DNA of 64,000 nucleotides from Dromiciops gliroides (taxonomy: Eukaryota > Chordata > Mammalia > Microbiotheria > Microbiotheriidae): positions 460,034,330 to 460,098,329 of the forward strand of contig NC_057861.1 in assembly GCF_019393635.1 (NCBI RefSeq), written 5' to 3'. Below the pieces are notes generated by a model that saw only the letters and a list, made by a program, of their open reading frames with translations, did not search any database and was not told the origin of the DNA. Shown piece after piece: positions 35,136 through 46,751 of this stretch (positions are counted from its first letter, which is position 1; each line of letters begins with the position of its first letter). Both the position numbers and the translations under genes were made by a program.

Positions 35136-36299
35136 ATATTGTGATCCAAAAAGACCAGATACAGGGCAGTGGTAGCCAAGTAGGGATATTTTGATTTGAA
35201 AAGTTATAGAGATAGTAAGTGGATACATAGGAAAAAAGAGTGGCATAGCCATTCCAGTAACAATAACAGAATTTATTGGTTAGGGATATGGCAGAAGTAT
35301 GGTGGCCAGTATTAAATGAAGCATGACTAGAGCCAAGCCTGGATGTAGTGGATGACTGAGGCAACTAACAATCAGGGCAACAGGGGCCCTTGGTGGTTGT
35401 TTCTGGAGGTGAAAGGGTTAAGTCATCTGGGACTTAGCTTGGGTGAGGCAGTGGGGAAGAAGGTGGGCAGGACTCAGTGACTGGTGAAGAGATGGCTTGA
35501 GAGTGTCCTAACAATAGAAATATTTTTCCATGACTCTAAGATCATAATATTTATACATAATAGCTAGCATTTATATAGTGCTTTAAGGTTTGTAAAGCAC
35601 TCTACATAATGAGCATGCAAAGCATAAACCAGGTGTCACAAGGGAGATCTGTTGTAGAGTCCAAGTTGAAGAGGCAAAGTGAGGCTAGATCGCCTTCAGG
35701 AATTTCCAGAGCTCTTTTAGGGACTTGAAACATCTCGAAGAAACAAAGACCCATCTTTTTAATACCAGTATTTTATTTTTGGTGTTTAATGACTGTGAAT
35801 CATGGGGCACTATAATCTTTGAGAAATCAAAAATGAATGTTACAAAGAGGGCACTCAACTTCATTTACCATCAGCTTCTCTGCTTGGTTTCAACTCCATG
35901 AACATCATGACTCCCCTGGGGATAAGATCATTAACTGAAATCTCATCGACTTGGAGATTGAACAGTCATACTCAATACCTCCTTAGAAACATCCTAAAGT
36001 ATGTCTTCCAGGAAATGTATGATTGAAAAAGAAGATAGGTCACACACATGGTGGAAACAAATAATGGCAGGGGGGTTGTTGTTTGAGGATTCCACTAGCA
36101 TCCATGAGGAGGAAGTGAAGAAGGTTCATTTTCCACACATTAGGTTGACCCCCTCATAACAAACTCATGGGAAGAGATGTAAAACAGTGGCACAGGATGA
36201 TCAGATATGAATGGGCTGTGATCTTCATCTCTGAAGACAACATCCAAATTGATGAGATCACAGTTCTGTTTGAGCATTTGAGTATAAAACTTATATCTT
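35136..36299. other. Unassigned; MIR piece and possible RTE 3' remnant
   Basis: 35555-35630 is a reverse MIR piece (gtgctttaaggtttgtaaag). 35790-36290 has the look of a decayed LINE C-terminal coding region (possibly RTE): long out-of-phase open stretches, then acaaactcatgggaagagatg. That assignment is tentative. Confidence 0.3.
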
Positions 36300-36639
36300 T
36301 CAATTTTGTTGTCTTAAATTTGCCTTCAGTACTTACTTAAACCAGTAATTGTTCATTTTATTTCTCTGTCAAATTATTATTGTTTGAGGGTCAAATTATA
36401 ATATCAACCCCATGATGCTTAGTAAAGTACAATGTTCCCTGAGGTTACTTCATAAATGCCTACTATGAACAATAAAAAAAGTTTCTCTTCAATATCTTAC
36501 TTCCCTTTCTCAAGGATTATCACTTTTTCTTTCTTTCTTTTTTTAAATCTAAAGGCTGCATTTAGTTAGAGAATGTCATATAACCAGACATTTTTAATTG
36601 TATGTCACCCAACCAACTCAACAAGTCCAAAACAGAATT

Positions 36640-37470
36640 GATTGCTTTTCTCCCCAGACTCCACCCTCTCTTAAATTTCTTTTTATTTCTCTCAAGGGCA
36701 CTAATATCTCTCTAGTTATCCAGGCTCACAACCTTTGAATCATTGTGGATCTTCATTATTACTCATTTCCTCTGTCTAATCAATTGCCATCTCTTGTAAA
36801 TTCTACTTCTATAACATCTCTAATATCCATTCTGTTCTCTCCTCTAACATGACCCCCACTCTAGGTTAGAGCCTCATTATCTCTTTCCTGAACTGTTGTC
36901 ATAGCCTCCTGAATGGTCTTTCTGTCTCAAACTATTCCTCTCTCCAATACATCCTCCATTGTGTGGCCAAATTGCAATCTCAAAGACATAGGTCATTCGA
37001 AAATCTCCCATGGCTATCTATTATCCCTGGATCTAAAATAAAAGATAAACTCCTTTGTTTGGCATTTAAAGCCATTCCTTATCTGGCTCCAGCCTAACTT
37101 TTTAGGCTTCATACACTCCAAAGCCCAGTCAAAAGTCTATTTCCTATTCTTTACATACAGCATTCCCTCTCCTTCTTTCACTCTATTGCTTGGCTTGTCC
37201 CCCCTAGACAGGATGCACTCCCTTTTAGCCTCCAGCTCTTAGAATTCTAACATTCAAGCTGCCTTCAAAATTCAGTTCAATGGTCACATCCTATCCTGAT
37301 TCCTACAGCTACTAGTGTCTCCTTCCCCATTCCCTTAAGTCCCTACATCACATTGTATCTACTTATATGTGCACATTTACCCAGTAAAATATAATCTCCT
37401 TGAAGGCAGGGATTGTTTCATTTTTGGTTTTGTATCCTCAATGCCCAGCACAATTGAATTCTAGAGTCTT
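36640..37470 (+). repeat. L2 LINE C-terminal coding and 3' end, plus
   Basis: Forward L2: caattgccatctcttgtaa, gcctcctgaatggtctttct, ggcatttaaagccattcctt, then ataatctccttgaaggcagg and atgcccagcaca. Longest L2 copy in the window; frames are broken. Confidence 0.75.
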
Positions 37471-38523
37471 AAGAGTTGGAAGATCTTCTAATTTAATCAT
37501 TTCACTCACTATCTCTCTCTCCTTCTATGGAAGCACCTTTAAAAAACTGTGATGAGTTTGTAACATTGTACTAGGGTAGACAAAGTAAGGTTAGGGATAA
37601 TATAGCCAATGGAACTGGATTCCTAGCCATTCTGAAAGGCCTCTACACCCTTGAAATAAGATGAAAAGTGCTTTGTCCAATCTCATCCTGCTGAAATCAT
37701 AACTTCACATTATTCTCCCATGCTTTATGTTCCAATTACTGTGCTTATTCTTGAATTCACACAATGTGAATGTGATAAACTAAGAAATTTTTGTCTCTTT
37801 AATCCTGTATATCTGAATGCACCAGTGTTGTCTGTTGATCTGAAAGAAGACAGGGATCATAATGTCTGACATTGTTCATTCAGTCCCTAGCACTGTGCTG
37901 TAGATAGTATTTTTTTTCACTACAGGTCACATAATTTTGGAGTATTTCTATAAATACTCAAAATCTTGATTAAACAAACACAGAGTATACCATAATTCCT
38001 CCTGTAGGCCATTTGTAAATAATAAGGGTATGAAACTTATTCACTGTCAATTTTTTTTCTGCACACAAATTTATGAAGTCAGGCTTTTTAGTGGTGAATG
38101 ATTTGCATTAACTTTATCAGAATCATTTTAGGCTTTTGTATCGTTTTGGTAAGTAAAACATAATTATTTTACAGTTGAATTTCAAATGCTGATAAAAGTA
38201 AAATTGAGTGTTCTCCTGAGTGCACACATAATGCACTCACACAAGAGACATGCACATAGAGACATACGCATGCACACCAACAAAAATGAAAAACCACTTA
38301 CTCCAAAGGAAACTGAATTATTCATGTGGATTCAATAAGATCATTGTTTTTGTGACCTTGGGCAAATGCCTTCACTACTTGGACCTTAGTTTTCTCATGA
38401 TTAAGATGAGGGGATTAAACTAGAAGATCTCTGAAAGTTTATTATTTCTCTTTGCTTGATATTTTTTTGTTTGCTGGTCCCCATTTACCACACAGTAAGT
38501 GAGAAAGGGGCAGTTCCATTAGG

Positions 38524-38527
<4 letters not shown>
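37471..38527. other. Unassigned; MIR at 38340-38450
   Basis: A weak L2 end near 37850-37910 and a forward MIR piece (tgaccttgggcaaatgcctt). The rest is AT-rich. Confidence 0.45.

Positions 38528-38555
<28 letters not shown>
38528..38555. repeat. (ATT)n microsatellite
   Basis: About nine ATT units, just beyond the presumed PCSK1 transcript end. Confidence 0.9.
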
Positions 38556-39179
38556 TCTACCATGCCCACCATCTTTTTAGGTTGGACTCAGTGAGGAAAC
38601 CATTTACTCTTTTGATTGAAAAGTATATTTGGCATTTCCTGGTTAATACATTCAGGGCTTCACTTTGAAGTTTCTTTAAAAATGTTACAACCACACACTC
38701 TGAACTCTGCTGACATATTGTATTGTGCTATTAGACAAGTTATTGTAACATCACATCACATACATGTAGGTATCACCATTGCTAGAGGAACATGCCTTTG
38801 AAAAATATTTTATTGGATGAAACTTTCTCATTCTCAAGAAAACATATGGTTCTTTAATATAATTTATTGTGCCTTTCAAAATTCTGCATGTTTGATAAAA
38901 GTTTTGATATATTATAAATACCTGTAAAGAAAATAGAATTTAAAATTCTGAGACAAAACATTTTATAATTTTCCTCTTTTACATTTTCACAAAAACTCAC
39001 ACAGGCACCAAGAAAGACAAATAATAAAAATATGTCTATACAACACACTCTGGGTTGGAAACACTCAAACATGATGTGGTTTTCATATTAAAGCTTCACT
39101 AGGGGAACCTTTGGCCACAGCACAAGAGGTGGTTGAGATTTTAACAATGAGTTAATATTGTTCAACGTGGTTAACAAGA

Positions 39180-39385
39180 AGGCAGCATATACATTAAGCA
39201 CTGAGCTGGGATTCAGGGAGACCTGAGTTCTAGTCCCAATGCAGACACTGTTAGCAGTGTGACCACAAGCAAGTGGTCCCTTTGCCTCCCTGGGCCTCAG
39301 TTTCCCCATTTACAAATTGAGGAGGTTGAACTGTATGATCACCAGGGTCGCTTCCAGCTTTAACATTCTATCGGTCTCTGATTCA
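39180..39385 (+). repeat. MIR, plus, in presumed 3' UTR
   Basis: gggattcagggagacctgag ... gggcctcagtttccccattt ... gaggttgaactgtatgatca. Well preserved MIR, antisense to PCSK1. Confidence 0.7.
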
Positions 39386-40414
39386 CTGAAGCTGTCAAAA
39401 CTATACACATCACATCACATCAGATAATACATGGAAATTCCAAGGACAGGACGGTCATTCTATTTTTTTAAGGACAGTTTACAAGCCTCATGACAGTACC
39501 AGAGCTGCATCCTGACTGTTTCCTCATTCTGCACAAATTCAAATGGTGGATTAGGGAAAGGGAAGGTCATTTTGCCAAACTGTGTGGAACCAGGCAGACC
39601 TTCACAATGCTTTCTGATCTGCACACATTTAAAATCCTGTGACTGCTTACTAAGCTATAGGGAGCATTACAAATAGCAACAAGAAGCAAACAGAAGCTTT
39701 CAGGGCACATATACAGTGAAGGAGGGACTGGCATCTATAACAGAGATGCAAATGCCCATCCACACAACTTATCTAGGGTCCTTTTGGTGCTGTTGGGTTT
39801 TGTTTGTTTGATTGGTTTTTGCCTGAATTATCTTGTTTGGCTCTCCACAGGTATGGCCTAAATTAACTGTGTAACACAAATTCTCATCTTTATTTTGTAA
39901 TGTGTAGATTCAGTCTAAAAATAACATCTGTGTGGATTTTTCCCCCTTTAATTAATGTTATTCATGCCTAGTATCTTTGGTAAAATTGGTAGTGAGAATG
40001 AGGGGCCTAAAAACAAAGAGAGTAGGAAAGAGGCCTTAGAACCCAAAGGGCAGATTGACATTTTAGAAACCAGAAAAACCTCTTTCATATAATGTATTGG
40101 CTTATTTGTGTGTTGTTTCTTCTTGGCTTTCCTCATTCAGAATTATTTCCTGATTTTTGCTTTGTGAAATTCACTTATAGAACATTATTTATGAATCTAA
40201 AATTGCAGCTCTGAGAAAGAACAAGGAAAAATTCAGAATAAGGAGGACCAAGAAGAAAAAACACTTAGTTTGAATCCAATGGTCAGTTCTATACCAAATG
40301 TAGTGTTGGGTATATTTTACTAACTATACAAGCTAGATAATGCAGGTCAAAACCCCATTTTGGTGCCTCAATGATCTACATTAATCACATACTTAATTCA
40401 TTTCCCCTTTCCTG

Positions 40415-40600
40415 GTATAGTGGAAGGATTTTTAGACTAATAAGTGTCAGAGGATCTCAGGTTCCATCCTCGCTCTTCCCCATTACCCCCTCAATGATTG
40501 ACCTTAAGGCTCAGCTCTTCATGTGGAAAATGAGGGCTTGGGCTACATGACCTCTCAGGGCCTTTGCAGCTCTAAATCTAGGATCCTAAATGATGTTTTG
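40415..40600 (+). repeat. MIR, plus, in presumed 3' UTR
   Basis: gtatagtggaaggatttttag ... cttgggctacatgacctctc ... gcagctctaaatctaggatc. Confidence 0.65.
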
Positions 40601-40979
40601 TAATTTGGGGAGCCCTTTAGTTGTAAGAACCACAGTCCTAGAAGTCATTGCTAGACAGGAAACAGCCATGGAGGGGACAGAAAAAAGGCTGTAGGCACAT
40701 CTCCTGGTGTTTTGCAGCAGTTTTGTTTTTAATGTTTTGTAGCCCAGAGTTGTTTTTTCTTAAAATTATCATTCTTTTGAGAAATGCAAATGGGAAAAAG
40801 AGAGGCAGTTTTGAGTGGATTTTAAATACAATGGGAGAAACACCAATGGATTTTGATTCCAAAAAGAAAAAGAAAAAAAAAATCACTTGTGAAAACATGT
40901 TTTAAATAGAGCTCTTGTTGACTGTCCCCAGTACAGCCAGGCTCTCAGTGGGAAGCAAACCCCTTCTCCTTACGTACTA

Positions 40980-40981
<2 letters not shown>

Positions 40982-41032
<51 letters not shown>
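40982..41032. repeat. (GT)n microsatellite, about 26 units
   Basis: Reads as (CA)n on the PCSK1 sense strand, about 165 nt after the stop codon, so it would be transcribed in the 3' UTR. Confidence 0.95.
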
Positions 41033-41035
<3 letters not shown>

Positions 41036-41194
41036 AAGCACATGTGAGCTTGAGTGAGTGTATGTATGTAAGAGACAGCATGAGAAGCAAGGACATAATC
41101 ATATGAATAAAATATAAAACCTACATCGGTCACAGGCAGGATATAAGAGAAGGGAGGAAGAATGGATATTTTCAACTCAGGAGATCACCTTGCT

Positions 41195-41569
41195 TCAATT
41201 CCCTTCCTTCAGAATGTCAACCAGAGCCTGTAGCAGTCGATCATCCCTGTGCTTGTATGGTTTCGTGTTGTAGAAAAGGTCCACGTAGTCACTGTACAGA
41301 CTGTTCTCGGCGTTTTTTAACTGGGATGGTTTGTTTAACTTTTCCAGAGCTTGATAGAAATGTTCATACGGGATCTTTAGCTTTTCATCGGGCTTACTCT
41401 TTGGTGCTTCATTGGGGGCCCCCTGCTTGCTGAAAGCACTTTGTAGGAGTTGGAGCATGGCCCTAGATGGGGTTTTCTCTGTCAGCTTGTCACTGCTGCT
41501 GTTGCTGGGGGTAGAGGAGCTTTTAGAGGGCTGGGGGCTTTCATGGAGGCTTTCTGGGGTGGCCTGGTC
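41195..41569 (-). CDS. PCSK1: PCSK1 last exon (exon 14 by human numbering)
   Basis: Acceptor TTGTTTTAG at 41570-41578 leads into 124 codons plus TGA (41195-41197), entered in phase 0. The first ~37 residues are a low-complexity Ser/Pro/Glu linker. The next ~87 residues are the conserved PC1/3 C-terminal domain, from [12 protein letters not shown] to the helical end [14 protein letters not shown]. In PC1/3 this tail restrains activity and directs sorting to secretory granules (family knowledge). Compared with human, the linker lacks the dibasic R-R and has N-S-S-S (41492-41503) there instead. Identity to PCSK1 is clear. Confidence 0.95.
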   Translation of the reverse strand, partial: DQATPESLHESPQPSKSSSTPSNSSSDKLTEKTPSRAMLQLLQSAFSKQGAPNEAPKSKPDEKLKIPYEHFYQALEKLNKPSQLKNAENSLYSDYVDLFYNTKPYKHRDDRLLQALVDILKEGN

Positions 41570-41892
41570 CTAAAACAAGACAAAACAAAACAAAAAAAAA
41601 CACCACCACGAGACAGAGTGGCTATTGGTATTTTGATTTAAAAAAATTGTGGCATATGCATGCATCAGAAGCTACATAGGTGAACAAAGGTCTCTCTCAC
41701 CTCAAATTTTCCAACAGTCCTTTTTTTCTGAATCCTTTCTTTACTGTATCCCACTTTACCTTATATCATACTTTTTCTTTATTTGTTCAAACCCTGCAAT
41801 CACATTGTAAGCTCCTGAATAAAGTCAGGAATTATTATTTTTCATCTTTTTATCCTTAATGCCAGTATGACTTCTCGTATATTATATCTTGG

Positions 41893-42150
41893 TTGTTGTT
41901 TGTCCTTCATTCTTGAAGAGGACCATGACAGATGCCATGACTTACAATGAATTGGATTTAAGTGAGACAGGGCTGTGCAAAGTTACTGGCTTCACTTTCT
42001 CCTCCAGAGCCATCTGGGTCCAGTGGCAAGATATATTGTCAGGACAACTGGAGATGATCCAGGATTCAGTGGCAGACCTTGGCCTTTTAAGCTAAGGCCT
42101 TTCACAGGTCTCATTTTGTCTGAGGCAATGCTTATTCAGTGATTAAGGCC
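41893..42150 (+). repeat. Marsupial repeat (third SINE-tail type)
   Basis: tccttcattcttgaagagga ... gaattggatttaagtgagac ... tctgggtccagtggcaagat. It shares its sequence with 34858-34990 and, in reverse, 205-635. Confidence 0.6.
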
Positions 42151-42941
42151 AGGTAAGAAGGGTAGCAAAGAAAGGTCTCTTTACCTACTCAAAAATAAAA
42201 TGATGAATAAAATGGGGGTAAGACTTACTCTGAGCCATCAAGAGGCTAAACAATGAGGGATAGAGTTATTTAGGTTTAAGGAGTGGTCTTTAGAAGATAT
42301 CTTGCAGGGGGACAGAGCCAAGATGGTGGAGGAAAGACATTAAATGCACAGAGCTCCTGATACAATTACCCCCCAAACAACAATAAAACTCCCCTGGAGC
42401 AGAAAACCCCACAAAAATATGGGCTGAGATTATTTTCCAGTCATAGATAGATAAAAGGGAGCCATGCTGGTCTGTGAGTAAAGTCCAACCCTGCAATTGC
42501 ACTGACAGAGACTCCAGGCACACCACACCAGAGCCTCTGAATCAGCTGCAGCACCAGCATCTTCTGGAACTAAGCTTGCAGTTGGGTGAGAGGGCTGAAC
42601 GCTGGCCAGGGGGGAAAGTGCAGGGGTGTCAGCGGGACCTAGGGAGAAATTTGGCTGTCCCACCCCAGCGGGGAACCAGGAAGAAATCCTGAGCAGCAGG
42701 AGGTCCAAGTCAGGGAGGGGCATTGGCTCATCAAAGCTAAAAACCACCACAGTGCTCTACTGGCTGGTTAACTAGCAAGTTGTCTTGAGGTTATCTTCGG
42801 ACCAGAGAACAGGCCACCCAAGAGAAAAACCTGCCCTCCCTCAAACCAAAACACCTGGGACCCTCTGAAGCTGGGGACAGTAGTGTAGCCTAGAAGCAGG
42901 CCCCCCCAGTGGGGAGTTAAAAGTCAAGTAAAAGATGGCAA

Positions 42942-43927
42942 GATGAGCAAGCAAAGAAAGTTCAGAATTATAGAAAGTTTCTTCAGTGACAAGGAACGTT
43001 AAGGTGCACCCTCAGAAGAGGACAACAACCTCAGGGCCGCTACATCCAAAGCTTCCAAGAAAAATAGGAACTGGTCTCAGGCCATGGAAACTCTCAAAGG
43101 GACTTTGAAGAGAAAGTAGGAGAGATAGAAGGAAGATGTAGAGAGAGGGAGGAAAGATTGGAAAGAGAAATGAGAGTGATGCAGGAGAGTCATGAGAAAA
43201 AAGTCAACAGTTTGAAAAGTCAAATGGAAAAGGAGATAAAAAAGCTGTCTGATGAAAATAATTGCCTGATAATTAGGATTGAAAAATGGAAGCCAGTGAC
43301 TTTATGAGAAACCAAGACACAGTAAAGCAAATCCAAGTGAATGAAAAAATAGAGGGCAATGAGAAATATCTCCTTGGAAGAACAGCTGACCTGGAAAATA
43401 AATCCAGGAGAAATAATTTGAAAATCATTGGACTACCTGAAAAGCATGACCAAAATAAGAGCTTAGACATCATCTTACAAGAAATTGTCAGGGAAAATTG
43501 CCCTGATATTCTAGAAGCAGAAGGAAAAATAGAAATTGAAAGAATCCACCGATCACCTCCTGAAAGAGATCCCAAAAGGAAAACCTCCAGGAATATTACA
43601 GCCAAATTCCAGAACTCCCAAGTCAAGGAGAAAATATTGCAAGCAGCTAGAAAAAAAGAATTCAAATACTCTGGAGCTCCAATAAGGATAAAACAAGATC
43701 TAGCAGCATCTACATTAAGGGACCAGAGGGCATGGAATATGATATTCCAGAGGGCAAAGGAACTGGGACTACAGCCAAGAATCACCTACCCAGCAAAACT
43801 GTGTATAATCTTTCAGAGGAAAAAATGGGACTTCAATGAAAAAGAGAACTTTCAGACATTTGTGATGAAAAGACCTGAATTGAATAGAAAATTTGACTTT
43901 CAAATAGAAGACCCTGGACAATCATAA
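42942..43927 (+). pseudogene. L1 ORF1 protein pseudogene
   Basis: The ATG at 42942 is followed by a TAA at 43000-43002. A one-base loss near 43098 breaks the coiled-coil part. From 43286 the frame is open for 213 codons: coiled-coil end, the RNA-recognition domain (N-L-K-I-I-G-L-P-E), then the C-terminal domain (Q-D-L-A-A-S-T-L, M-I-F-Q-R-A-K, F-Q-R-K-K-W-D-F), ending at the natural stop. It is closely related to the copy at 28.7-27.8 kb; the two are broken at different sites. Not functional. Confidence 0.85.
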
Positions 43928-43959
43928 AAAGGTAGATAGGAAAAAGAAATCATGAGGGA

Positions 43960-44104
43960 GTGTTGGGGCAGCTAGATGGAGCAGTGGATAGAGCACTGGC
44001 CCTGGAGTCAGGAGTACCTGAGTTCAAATCCGGCCTTAGACACTTAACACTTACTAGCTGTGTGACCCTGGGCAAGTCACTTAACGCCAATTGCCTCACT
44101 AAAA
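43960..44104 (+). mobile_element. Marsupial SINE, plus, nested in HAL1
   Basis: ggggcagctagatggagcag ... ccaattgcctcact plus poly(A). Perfect 19-bp target-site duplication aaaaagaaatcatgaggga at 43941-43959 and 44105-44123. Confidence 0.93.
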
Positions 44105-44304
44105 AAAAAGAAATCATGAGGGAAATTAAAAGGTTAAACTGTTTATATTCATACATGAGAAAATAATATTTCCAACTCATAAGAACTTTTTCAGTAAGGA
44201 ATACACAGAGGACACAGGTCTGAACTGAATATGAAGGGATGGTATTTGTAAAGCATTTATTTTTTGTGTATCCTTGTTCTCTGTGGAGCAAACAGGGTGG
44301 GTTG

Positions 44305-44386
44305 TCTTATGTCTGGGGCCGGATTTGGGCTCTCGGCCTCCTGGGCCTAGGGCTGGTGCTTTGTCCACAGTGCCACCTAGCTAACC
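44305..44386 (-). mobile_element. Partial SINE, minus, nested in HAL1
   Basis: gtctggggccggatttgggc ... agtgccacctagctaaccc: the head half of the SINE only, diverged. Confidence 0.7.
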
Positions 44387-44579
44387 CATGATGACATATT
44401 TAAAATAGGGTTGAGGGGTAGGAGGAATAGACTGGGGGAGGGGGAAGGGGAGAGGTGGACTGAGGAGAAGTAGCTCACATGAAGGAAACAAGAAAAAAGC
44501 TTATGGAGGGGAGGGGAAGAGGGTGAAGGAGTGGGGGAGTGAGTGAACCTCATTATCATCAGAATTGGCTCAAAGAGGG

Positions 44580-44739
44580 GGCAGCTAAGTGACACAGTGG
44601 ATAAAGCACCAGCCCTGGATTCAGGACAACCTGAGGTCAAATCTGACCTCAGACACTTGACACTTATTAGCTGTGTGACTCTGAGAAAGTCACTTAACCC
44701 CCATTGCCCTTCAAAAACCAATCAAACAAACAAACAAAA
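44580..44739 (+). mobile_element. Marsupial SINE, plus, nested in HAL1
   Basis: ggcagctaagtgacacagtg ... cccccattgcccttc plus an A-rich (AAAC)n tail. Perfect 19-bp target-site duplication agaattggctcaaagaggg at 44561-44579 and 44740-44758 (last base differs by phase). Confidence 0.93.
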
Positions 44740-45814
44740 AGAATTGGCTCAAAGAGGGAATAACATACATACTCAAGTGGGTATAGTATTATATTTTTTC
44801 CCTGAGGAAAAGTGGGAGGGGAAGGAGATGGGGGGTGGGGAGTAGAGGGGAAGGAGGGAAAAGAAGTTTGAGGGATGGAGCTGTAAAAAGCAAAACACTT
44901 TCGAGGAAGGTGAAGATGTTCTACATAACAGCACATGCATGACAAATTTAATTGCTTGATTTCATAGAGAGAGTTGAGGAGGGAGGAAGAAAAATTTAGA
45001 AAACAGAATTAGCTCAAAGACCTTAACTTCATCAGATTGGGCTCAAGGAGAGAATAACATACGCAACCAACTTGGAGGAGTAATCTATTTAACCCTACAG
45101 GAAAGTAGGAGAGGAAGAGGATAAGGAGGGAAGGGTGAATGAAGGGAGGGTAGAGTGGGGGAGGGGACAGTCCATAGCAAAACACTTTTGAGGAAGAATA
45201 GGGCAAAATAAGATAGAAAATAGAGTAAATATCATTGGAAGGAAATAGGGTGGAGGGAAATAGTTATGATGATTGACTACAATGGCAAAATGTATGGTAC
45301 CTACTCTGCTAGGCTATTGTGAAGAAAATTCTTTGTCAAATTTAAGGTACTATATAAAAGCTATGATGAACAGGATGCTATCAGAAAAACTTGGAAAGAC
45401 CCACATGAACTGAAGCAAAGAGAAATATACTGTATACAAAATAACAGCATTAGTGTAAGATGATCTGCTGGGAAGTAAGTGGTTATTTTCAGTCGGGCAA
45501 TGATCCAATATAATTCTGAAGAACTTATGAAAATTGTAATATGCCTACAGAGAAAGAACAGATGGTATCTGAAAACAGACTGAAACACATTTTTTCTGAC
45601 AATTCCTTAATCTGAAGTTTTGTTTTTATCTGTTTTCTCTCACAACCTAGCTAATGTAGAGATGTTTTTCATGACTACTCATGTATAATTTATATTGAAT
45701 TGCTTGAGTTGTTGGGGTGGGAAGGGAGGAAAGAAGAGAAGTTGGAACACAAAGTTTGAAAAAATGATGTTAAAATTTGCTTTTATATGTAATTTGGAAA
45801 ATAAAATTCAAATC

Positions 45815-46063
45815 ACCTATATATAGATAGATATAGATATAGATATAGATATAGATATAGATCTATCTATATATCTATGTCTTGCAGGTAAAGCCCACAA
45901 AATTTTAGTGAGGTTTTTGCAGACAAATTTGTATTCCTTTGGACAGAGCACCCACATACATTATATGTATTTAATTAATATTACCACAGGACTTTAGAGG
46001 CAGCACTATATATATATATGGGGGCACTATATACATATACATATATACATGTATATATACATA

Positions 46064-46115
<52 letters not shown>
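45815..46115. repeat. AT-rich simple repeats: (TAGATA)n, (ATAC)n, (AT)n
   Basis: 45820-45870 is atagatatagat-type. 46000-46115 is ATAC/AT. They flank a short unassigned segment. Confidence 0.9.
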
Positions 46116-46117
<2 letters not shown>

Positions 46118-46343
46118 GCACCAGGCTTGGAATCAGAAAGACTCATCTTCTTGAATTCAAATCTAGCCTCAGACACTTACTAGCTCTGTGACCTTGGGCA
46201 AGTCACTTAAACTTCTTTGTTTTAGTTTCCTATGTGTAAAATGAGCTGGAGAAAGAAACAGCAAACCACTTCAAGGTCTTTGCCAAGAAAACCTCACATG
46301 GTGGGTCACAAAGAGTCATACATAACTGAACAACAACAAAAAG
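46107..46343 (+). mobile_element. Marsupial SINE with RTE-like tail (Mar1 type), plus
   Basis: agcaccaggcttggaatcag ... gtgaccttgggcaagtcac ... aatgagctggagaaagaaac ... ggtcacaaagagtcatacat and an (AAC)-rich end. The head is missing its first bases. Confidence 0.75.
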
Positions 46344-46510
46344 ACTATAGAAATCATCTAATGCAAACTCCTCTTTTTACAGATGAGAAAACTAAGTCCC
46401 AGAGAGACCAAGTGATTTTTTCCAACATCACACAGTGAGTAAGTAGCAGAATTGGGATTTAAACCTAGGTCCTTCAATTCTAAAACTAGTATTCTTTCCA
46501 TTACTCCATT
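46344..46510 (-). repeat. MIR, minus
   Basis: ctctttttacagatgagaaa ... tcacacagtgagtaagtagc ... ttccattactccattctgtt. Confidence 0.6.
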
Positions 46511-46599
46511 CTGTTCCTACAGATACTGGTACAATATTTAAAAACAAGATGACCTTTCTTAATTCTATAATAAATGTTGTTTGTCCTTTATTCTCTTTT

Positions 46600-46751
46600 T
46601 TTTTGTTGTTTTTTTTGCAGGGCAATGGGGGTTAAGTGACTTGCCCAGGGTCACACAGCTAGTAAGTGTCAAGTGTCTGAGTCCAGATTTGAACTCAGGT
46701 CCTCCTGAATCCAGGGCTAGTGCTTTATCCACTGTACCACCAAGCAGCCCC
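46600..46751 (-). mobile_element. Marsupial SINE, minus
   Basis: Tail ttttttttgttgtttttttt, then gcagggcaatgggggttaag through the CORE to gtaccaccaagcagccccc. Confidence 0.85.

Larger units (their letters stand above)
38808..41194 (-). other. PCSK1: Probable PCSK1 3' UTR
   Basis: Sequence downstream of the PCSK1 stop codon. It is comparatively repeat-poor, with two MIRs and one CA tract. Minus-strand AATAAA signals occur at 38808-38813, 38863-38868 and 39889-39894 (tttatt on plus). Human PCSK1 has a 3' UTR of roughly 2.5 kb (from memory), so one of the two signals near 38.8 kb is the best guess for the main poly(A) site. The boundary is an inference; no transcript evidence is available. Confidence 0.4.
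42307..45806 (+). mobile_element. ORF1-only L1 element (HAL1-type), plus, full length
   Basis: Starts gggacagagccaagatggtgg (L1-type 5' end containing a CAAGATGG YY1-like motif). 5' UTR to 42941, ORF1 at 42942-43927, then a purine-rich 3' region with two related units (about 44560-44940 and 45005-45200; both have gaattggctcaaagag-like text followed by ataacatac). It ends in the shared L1-lineage terminus (atgtaatttggaaaataaaa). No ORF2 is present. Three SINEs are inserted. It lies antisense in PCSK1 intron 13. Confidence 0.8.

Noticed and set aside
1-38800. A neighbouring gene such as ELL2 (the human neighbour on this side, from memory)
   Set aside because: No coding exon with recognisable domains or paired splice sites was found among the repeats.
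40638-40905. Overlapping 85-86-codon frames on both strands downstream of PCSK1
   Set aside because: They fall in the presumed 3' UTR and are driven by A/T-rich runs, with no domain.
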